Source: Topomyia yanbarensis | Taxonomy: Eukaryota > Arthropoda > Insecta > Diptera > Culicidae | Direction of reading: 5' to 3' | Assembly (NCBI RefSeq): GCF_030247195.1 | Contig: NC_080670.1 | Span: 94,812,711-94,876,710 of the forward strand | Length of the DNA: 64,000 nt | In this document: in pieces, positions 54,781-64,000 of the stretch | How the letters are laid out: each line of letters starts with the position of its first letter | Position numbering within the stretch: position 1 is the first letter of the stretch | The notes under the pieces: model-generated | What the model was told of the DNA's origin: nothing | The model's database searches: none | The model's input: only the letters and a program-made list of their open reading frames with translations | Made by a program: the position numbers and the translations under genes

Positions 54781-54968
54781 TTTTGTAAATTGAATCGTTA
54801 CACTACACTGTCTACAAATCACAAATAACTTTTGATTTTGTGCCATTCTACGTGAAAGCGACGGTATTGTTCACAAGTGGCTCACTTACCATCCAACGCT
54901 CTTGACAAGCCACTTTCTGATGCTTGTAATAACAAAACTTCAATTTCATTCTTTGTCGATAAATTGAT

Positions 54969-54984
54969 GGCCCTGAAAAGGGCC
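54969..54984 (-). terminator. Histone mRNA 3' stem-loop (H2B copy 2)
   Basis: Minus strand GGCCCTTTTCAGGGCC, identical to copy 1, 24 nt after the stop. Confidence 0.92.
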
Positions 54985-55008
54985 TTTTGTTTGGGCAGTG
55001 TTCGAAAT

Positions 55009-55110
55009 TTAATTGGAGCTGGTGTATATGGTAACAGTTTTGGTTCCATCTGAGTGCTTGGCCAACACTTCTGACAGCAGCAAACGGAAGGCGGTTTGAA
55101 TTTCGCCGGA
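55009..55110 (-). pseudogene. H2B: Histone H2B C-terminal relic, copy 2
   Basis: Minus strand: GEIQTAFRLLLSEVLAKH, SDGTKTVTIYTSSN, TAA at 55009. This corresponds to H2B from REIQTAVRLLL to KYTSSK, with a short deletion in AVSEG. The upstream part reaches a TATAAAAA box at 55179-55186 in only about 70 nt, so the N-terminal region is deleted. The 5' flank matches copy 1, and the 3' flank matches for about 180 bp beyond the stem-loop. Frames overlapping it in other phases are not genes. Confidence 0.9.
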
Positions 55111-55178
55111 GATGCTGCAAACGAACTGCTGCATGCTGATGCTGCAAACGAACTGATCGTGAACAACAGCATGCTGAG

Positions 55179-55186
55179 TTTTTATA
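55179..55186 (-). promoter_or_regulatory. TATA box of the H2B relic, copy 2
   Basis: TATAAAAA on the minus strand, in the same context as 53337-53344 (caggtataaaaactcagcat). Confidence 0.7.
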
Positions 55187-55569
55187 CCTGACTACAGCAC
55201 AACGTAAGCTCGTCCTTTTTTGTGTTGTCCTCAATATGTGTTCTTCGTAGCTCCTCTCCTTCGTTGGTCGCTCACATATTTTTGATAAAGATCAAAATCG
55301 AAATTGTGTTTCCAATACGGAGGTTATCGAACACTCAGGGTAAAAAGAGTAATGTAATACGGCACCTTGGTAAAATGTTTGAGAATTGAAACCTTTTTTG
55401 AATGCGCCCAGTAAAAATGTTTTCCACTTCACTCAAGTTTGTTTCTGACCATATTTGCAATTTGCGTACTGAAATAAATCATAATATAGGGTTTAACCCA
55501 AATTGCTCTCCAGGAAGAAACAGTCCATGAAACAGAAAATGCAAACTTATTCTTTGAAATGATTTTGGT

Positions 55570-55585
55570 GGCCCTGTAAAGGGCC
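55570..55585 (-). terminator. Histone mRNA 3' stem-loop (H4)
   Basis: Minus strand GGCCCTTTACAGGGCC, a 6-bp perfect stem with TTTA loop (one change from the consensus TTTC), 33 nt after the H4 stop. Confidence 0.88.
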
Positions 55586-55618
55586 TTTTTTATAATAATA
55601 CAAGTGAGTTCTACCTTT

Positions 55619-56289
<671 letters not shown>

Positions 56290-57395
56290 AAATTCGAGAT
56301 AACATAAAATCTCGACGATTCATGGATTTAAAAGAAGTTTGGCATCAAAAATACGAATTCGATTTCTGAAATATCATGGGTCCCCCCTGGCTTATATGGG
56401 AATTTCATATGTGACCGGACGGTTTAGTCTATATTTTCGGAACCATATAGACATATGTTGGGATATTAATGCTATCATTTAGGACTAAGTTTGTGAAATA
56501 CGGCCCAACCATTTTCGAGAAACTGATGTGAGTTCGTTAATTTTGAATATAATTTCCGGAACCGTCTATGGTGGTCAATGTAGTCAACGAAAACGAAAGT
56601 TTGGTTGGCCGTCGGTGACCTAGAACAGCACATTTAAGTTGTTTGAGAAACATTTAAGCGAAATTTTTACCTTTTTTGCTTTCATCGGAGTATCGGTTTG
56701 AATCGCAATTTGATATGTGATCGCACGCGACAACCCGTAACTCCAGAACCGGATGTCGGATCGGGATGAAATTTAATAGCCATTTACGGGGGCGCAACAC
56801 CTTTCATTTAAGACTTGACTCGGTGGAATCGGTCTCCGAGAAACCGATGTGACTGTTATTCTGAATTTGGATACTTCCGCCGGGGCTTCCGGAACCGATG
56901 ATGGTGGCCAATGTGACCAAAGAGACTTTGAATGGCTGTTAGTGACCTAATACTACAAATCGAAGTAGTTGTGGTTACATTTTGGAAAAAATTTCAACAT
57001 TATACATTCATTGCAGAATTTATTAAAATCGATATTTTCTACGTGATCGTACTCATCACCCTGTAATTCCGGAACCGGAAGTCGGATCCATTAGAAATTC
57101 AATAGCAACCTATGGGAACGTTGTACCTTTCATTTGTGTTTGTGAAAATCGGTTCCGCCATCTCTGAGAAAAATGAGTAACATTTTTGGTCACATACACA
57201 CAGATGCACATACATACACACATACATACACACATACATACGCACATACATACACGCACATACATACACACGCACAGACATTTGCCGAACTCGACGAACT
57301 GAATTGAACGGTACATGTCACTCGGCCCTCCGGGCCTCCGTTAACAAGTCGGTTTTCAGAGCAATTGCAATACCTTTCTATTGAGAAAGGCAAAA
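56290..57395. repeat. Family C-to-B long repeat, complete copy
   Basis: It runs through the family-C part (gaccggacggtttagtctat), 'ccgtctatggtggtcaatgt', 'cggagtatcggtttgaatcg', 'ccggaaccgatgatggtggc', the CA microsatellite (57195-57275), the 'cactcggccctccgggcc' core and the terminal 'cctttctattgagaaaggc'. The 180-aa frame across its end (57190-57732) is microsatellite and minisatellite translation. Confidence 0.88.
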
Positions 57396-57429
57396 GGACT
57401 GCTTTTTGTGTATAGACGCAAATAGTGTC

Positions 57430-57698
57430 ATGAAATGGTTGGGTTGTTTTGTTCAAACCCGAACACGACCCGACTCCGATAATGTTTAATTTGAAAAACC
57501 CGAGCCCGACCCGACCCCGAAAGTTCAAAATTTCAAAAACCCGGACACGCCCCAAACCCGAGAATTTCAAAGTTGAAAACCCGGATCCCGATCCGAACCC
57601 GAGAAGCTTAAATTTACAGAACCCGAACTCGACCCGAAACCCGTCGGGTTCGGGTCGGGTCCGGGTTTCGGGTCCAAGAACCCGAACCCGACCATCTC
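57430..57698. repeat. CCCGAA-rich minisatellite-like element, copy 2
   Basis: About six degenerate units of 40-50 bp with 'aacccgagcccgacccga' and A/T spacers, ending in a self-complementary stretch (cgggttcgggtcgggt with its inverse) and 'aacccgaccatctct'. Right flank 'gatatgtaactg' is the same point of family A interrupted at 45031. Confidence 0.85.
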
Positions 57699-59740
57699 TG
57701 ATATGTAACTGATCTATTGGTCTTGATTTCACAGTTGTCTAATAGCATCAATATCAAATTCCTGCCTGCAATTCCAATAGAAAATTCCAGAGTTCTGTAA
57801 TCACTCATAATCCTCAGATTTCTTTTCAAATTGAGCTCGCTTTTGTAGAGATGTACTGTAATAAGGGTCTGCTGCTAGAACTGCTCACCAAAAAATGCAT
57901 AACTTTCAACATTTGCTAAAAATGTTTTTGCCTTTCTCATTCACTCTAAAATTCGTCAATCTAATCCCGACCCGGAGGGCCGAGTGTCATATGCCAATCG
58001 ACTCAGTTCGTCGAGATCGGAAAATGTCTGTGTGTGTATGTATGTGGAAAAAATGTGACCTCTGTTTCTCAGAGATGGCTGGACCGATTTGCACAAAGTT
58101 AGTCTCAAATGAAAGGTACAACCTTCTCATCGGCTGCTATTGAATTTTTTATTGATTGGACTTCCGGTTCCGGAGTTACGAGTTGAAGAGTACAATCACT
58201 GTGCAAATTCCCATATAAACTGAAATGAAAAAAATTTCTGAATCAAATTTGTATTTTTGATGCCAAATGACTTTAAAATGCATGAAACATTGAGATTTGA
58301 TGTAAACTCTAAATAATAATTCTTGACAAAAAATGACTTTTTGGGCTTTGGTATATTTTTGCCTTTCTCATATTGAAAGGTTATGCAATCACTCTAAAAA
58401 TCGTCACTCATACCGGCCCGGCGGGAGTATGCAGTGAGGGGTTGCTACTTTAAAATTAAAACTAGTTTAAAATTTCTTAACAAGTTGAAAATTTTCGGCA
58501 GGACCCGGACCTCCCGGATCTTTCTCCATGATCCGCCGCTGGTTTCAAGCGATGTTTCAGTATCACATAGTATCTCAAGATCGTGGCTGTCGATCTATTG
58601 TATGTATGTGCAAATCGTACTGAACATGTAACATTCATTTCCACCATTATATTGAACATAAAGTCTCAACAAATACGCTAAAGACACGAACTCTGTTACT
58701 ATTTTCTGAAAAAAATAATTCTGCATAATTTTAAAACTTCAAAAATTACGGTTTCGGAATTATGCCGTTTGGACAGTAAGATCGATTTTCACCAAACCCC
58801 CACCAAACCGAATTTCTGGCTACGCCGCTGACTTCAAGTAAGTAGAAACAAAGTCGTTCTACACTCGTTCACAAGAAACTTCTTCGAATGCTGAATATCT
58901 ATTATAATACATTGAAACCCCGATTTTATCAGCCAAATATGAACATATGTTTGATGGGCTGTAGCAGACGAACAAGACTGAATTCGAGTAAATCTTCTTG
59001 AGCATGTTTTCCTTATCATGAAGATGGAAATATGCAAAAATAAGTTCATCATAATCAGAAACAGTTATCAGACTACATCAAGGGACGGGAAGAATATTTT
59101 AACAGCTTCGGTTTATTATAAAGAAAAAAATTCCCGATTTAGTCAATGTCCCCATTTTGTCAGCCTAAAATACACCATGAGACTGATAAAAATGGGTCTT
59201 TATTGTATGTAATATTCACTGTGTTTCACATTAATAGGTACATTTCATTTTTGGGGATTTTTTTTTATTTTTATGGAACTACAACAATTTTTAGGTAGTT
59301 TTCAAGGGGTTATTTTATAGACTTCTTCGAAAATTTGGCGAACCTATTCTAATTCGTATACCAATTAATTGATATATTTAAGGGTTTATATGTTGCAGAT
59401 AGAGAAAATACTGAAATTTTCAGCTTTTTTCCTACACAATATTACGAAAGCTTATTAAACAATTTTTCCTAATAAATTTGTTAAAATTATAAATTATTTG
59501 AATTTTTTAATAGTTTTATTTTTTATTTAACCGTGATTTTTTAATAAATAGTGACCATCGCTTCACAACGTAGTCTATCTTTCATGGCTTGCGGTGAGCA
59601 CAATCTCTCGAATTGCTGAACTGAAAATTATGGAATAGAAATTATTTTTTTGTATACTTTACAGATTTCACTCGCCGCGCAGATAGCTCTGAATTAGACC
59701 CGCTGGTGCCCTAAGACGATTTCGCTAAATTTTCAGAGTA

Positions 59741-60637
59741 CCGTAAACCGGGGTGACATTGATCATTTTTCGAAATAATCATTACATATTTTTAGACGCA
59801 AGACATTTTTTTCAAGTTTAATATTTTTAAACCATGTACTGGTGTATGGAGAACAAGATTGGATGGTTATACCGAAAATTGTCCGCTTGCAGCTATTTTT
59901 CCAAAAATAATTTCAAGTTCAAGTTCGTTTTCGTATTCCGGGGTGACTTTGATAACCTACATGTTTACCCACATTAAGTTATTGATGTCAATGTTTTTCA
60001 TTCAAATGTTTGTTTAAACTGTCTCTGTAAAGATACTCATTGTTAAATAGATGTTAATTGGTATTATACAAAGCATTTCAATATACTGTAAAATTCGAGT
60101 AACCAAAATTCGTATAATTTGTGTCCAATTAGAATAAAAGATTCTGAAAACCTTTAAAGCTGCTAAAATTGTTTTATTTCAGTTCTTTATCAATGTACAA
60201 AAAGTTTCATTCATTTTAACACGTTGGAATATTGAACAATAAAAATATTGCCAACTAGTTTCACAAAAAATTGTATTTAGAATAAGCAAACTCTTAAAAG
60301 TAAATTTGGCACATCCTACTCTAAAGGAAAATAAAAACTCGCTTGTAATTTATTACTCTTGCTCAAATCTGAGATTTATTTGTTTTATAAAAATAGACAC
60401 TTTACGAAGCTTCGTAAAAATCAGGTAAAGTCAAATTTCGGTTTTTTGTGGTTTTTGTACCCAAAAACCGAACAATATACTCAAAAAGTATAACAAATCA
60501 GTATTTAATAAGTTTAGAGTAAAAATCATTTCAAATTAAAATGATTCGGTAGACTATTCTGGTTTAATAAGCGATCTACGAAAAAAGTTTCGAGTGATCA
60601 AAGTCACCCCGATGATCAAGGTCACCCCGAGTTACGG
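59741..60637. mobile_element. Non-autonomous element, TIR CCGTAA..GGGGTGAC, TA target
   Basis: Left CCGTAAACCGGGGTGAC and inverse right CCGTAACTCGGGGTGAC (17 bp, 2 differences), flanked by TA at 59739-59740 and 60638-60639. The partner segment near 50030 lacks it. Further 'ggggtgac(t/a)ttgat' words occur inside at both ends. No transposase frame; A/T-rich interior of 897 bp. A TA target suggests a Tc1/mariner-like mobiliser (inference). Confidence 0.87.
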
Positions 60638-60955
60638 TACTGTGCACCCAGTGCATTAACGCAAATGACGGAAGGTTATCGAAAAGTTTCGTGAAAATGA
60701 AAATTCCAGTAATGATGATGATTTTCCCAAACTGTTCGTTTTCGAGAGATTTTTATTTGTTATTTGGCATTAGGATTAGCGATAATAATTCAAATCAAGG
60801 ATACTACTGGGAAGTCACCTTTAGAAAAAGTCGATGTCGAAGTAAAATTTGGAACTATGCACGCATGCACTTCAGAAATAGCGTGATATCAGGAGCTGCG
60901 ATTTCATTTCAACGCTTTTTTTGTGAAAAGGGCGATACTTACAAATGTAAACATA

Positions 60956-61567
60956 CACGCTCATTGAAAATAACTCAAAAGTGAGTGAACAGCCACTCAA
61001 TTCCATAAAAAGTGCACATGGTCAAAAATTGAGTTTTCCTCACTTACTCAGTTTTGAGTTCGGGTATAAAATGTCAATTTTGAGTACTTTTTACGCAAAG
61101 ACAAAATTTGAAATTTAACCGATCTGTATTTTTAATAATACTATCAAACGCATTAATCTGCATATAAAATTCCACTTACCTGTATCTAGTTGTTAATATG
61201 ATGCTTATAAATTTATTCCGAGGTCCTTTCTCCTTTTTCCTGTAAATAGGATCTCGTGCTACTGGACCTGCAAAATAATAAAGCATGTTATTTTAAAAAA
61301 GAAACCACACTTTTAGTTTTCCGAATGTCTCCTCGTTGACTGTTTTGCTGTTGAATCAACATTTGAAACTATTTTCAATTTTTTGTGCGCGGGCTGTTCC
61401 ACTTCGTGCACCAGTAAGTTTTTTTTCACTCAAATAGTTGATAATTTCATGGTTACTCCAGAGTTCAGTCAATTCTACTCAAATCGATACTCATTTTTTA
61501 CAGTTTGCCCCGGTTTTTGAAATTGAGTAGTGGAAACTCAAATTTTGAGCAGTTTTGAATGAGCGTG
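60956..61567. mobile_element. Non-autonomous element, TIR CACGCTCATT, TA target
   Basis: The ends CACGCTCATTGAAAATAACT and inverse (CACGCTCATTCAAAACTGCT) extend about 30 bp with a few differences, flanked by TA at 60954-60955 and 61568-61569. The partner segment near 50345 is empty. The interior carries many 'actcaaaa/ttttgagt' words; 612 bp, no coding frame. Confidence 0.87.
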
Positions 61568-62356
61568 TAAGGCTTTTTATACATGCGAATGAGGGCTTTG
61601 AAACGCAACAAATTAACCTAAAAATTTGGATTCTACGATATTGCTTTCTTAAACTACAGCAAAAAATACAACGGGTGAAACTGTATTTTTGTTTGTTTAT
61701 TTAAAGTTTCACCCCCCACGCTCCATCCAAACAAATAGGGCGATATCTTTCTTTGCTAGCAGTTTAGAGGCGAAACTGTTTTTTCGTATTTTTTTTAGGA
61801 TTATCAAGCTGATACCAGCTGAAAATAGTAACAGTGATCGCTATTGAAAAAATCTGGACCAAATCGGTGGTGTAAAACGGTAGTTATTGTACAAAAACGT
61901 AAGGGCGATACTTCAATGCTGATAGGTGGGACGGAAAAAGTAAACAATCACCAAAGGGGCGATACTATCATTTTGTCAATTTCAATAGCAAAAACAAATT
62001 TTAATTTAATAATGTCAAATACTTTATGAAGTTTTGGGTTTAAAAAAGGAAATAAAACCAAGTCTGGAAATATTCACTGTTGATTTTCTTTGAATGGTAT
62101 CATTGCTAGTATCGCCCTTTTCAAGGAAAAGCGTTGATTTCTTAGTTCTCAGTCGCGATGGAAATTTGAGTAAAGTATAAACTTCAAATCGATTAAAAAA
62201 ATCGACTTTTTGGCTCAGCACAATATATAACCCCTTTAGGATAATTCAGTTTTCCCATCACAATGCATTGATTGAGGAATTTAGATATTTTATTAACAGA
62301 GCATTAGCAATGATTCGCGTTTGTATGTCTATTTTATGGGCCATTTTTTCGCTTTC

Positions 62357-64000
<1,644 letters not shown>

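Noticed and set aside
54848..55234. 128-aa minus-strand frame over the second H2B relic
   Set aside because: It is in another phase from the H2B match and reads through promoter, relic and spacer; no family resemblance.
57190..57732. 180-aa minus-strand frame
   Set aside because: It is a run-together translation of the CCCGAA minisatellite and the CA microsatellite.

Overview
The window looks like repeat-dominated nuclear DNA of a dipteran, most likely a culicine mosquito (Aedes-like). The reasons are densely nested non-LTR and Ty3/gypsy elements, many small terminal-inverted-repeat elements, tRNA-derived SINEs, and several recurring families that share a palindromic GGCCCGGAGGGCC-type core. 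The species is inferred, not shown. I see no intact single-copy host gene, no bacterial operon and no CRISPR. A 500-base N run at 36691-37190 is a scaffold gap.

Layout. 1-2627 is a tandem array of about 500-bp units. 3169-8250 is a near full-length but frameshifted LINE of the I type (minus strand) with gag-like ORF1 and endonuclease/RT/RNase H ORF2; its 5' end is tandemly duplicated to about 9054. 9398-19367 is a young Ty3/gypsy LTR retrotransposon (minus strand) with two 1090-bp LTRs, a CGGA target duplication, and gag and pol ORFs. It sits inside an older repeat that also carries a hAT-like element (19961-21140). 21.8-32.4 kb is a patchwork of MITEs, foldbacks, a LINE ORF1 relic, SINEs, a gypsy pol relic and a long hairpin repeat. 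33.1-33.5 kb holds a mariner-like transposase relic. 34.7-36.7 kb holds an RT relic running into a minisatellite and then the gap. 37.2-40.0 kb is a duplicated block with an LTR-element gag relic. 40.1-42.2 kb is a 5'-truncated LINE with a perfect 12-bp target duplication.

52.9-55.9 kb contains the most unexpected content: a decayed histone gene cluster. Relics of H2B (two copies), H2A, H3 and H4 are recognisable, four of them on the strands expected for the divergent H2A/H2B arrangement, and each is followed by a sequence matching the histone mRNA 3' stem-loop.

47.8-51.2 kb and 57.7-62.36 kb are paralogous copies of one segment in direct orientation. Differences between them expose clean insertions with TA target duplications (59741-60637 and 60956-61567) and a LINE whose 3' end lies at a 360-bp (TA)n tract (62359-62720). 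The window ends inside that LINE's open RT frame (62866-63990, minus).

Almost everything coding here belongs to mobile elements; the likely potentially functional frames are gag and pol of the LTR element and the terminal LINE RT. Everything else recognisable is a relic.
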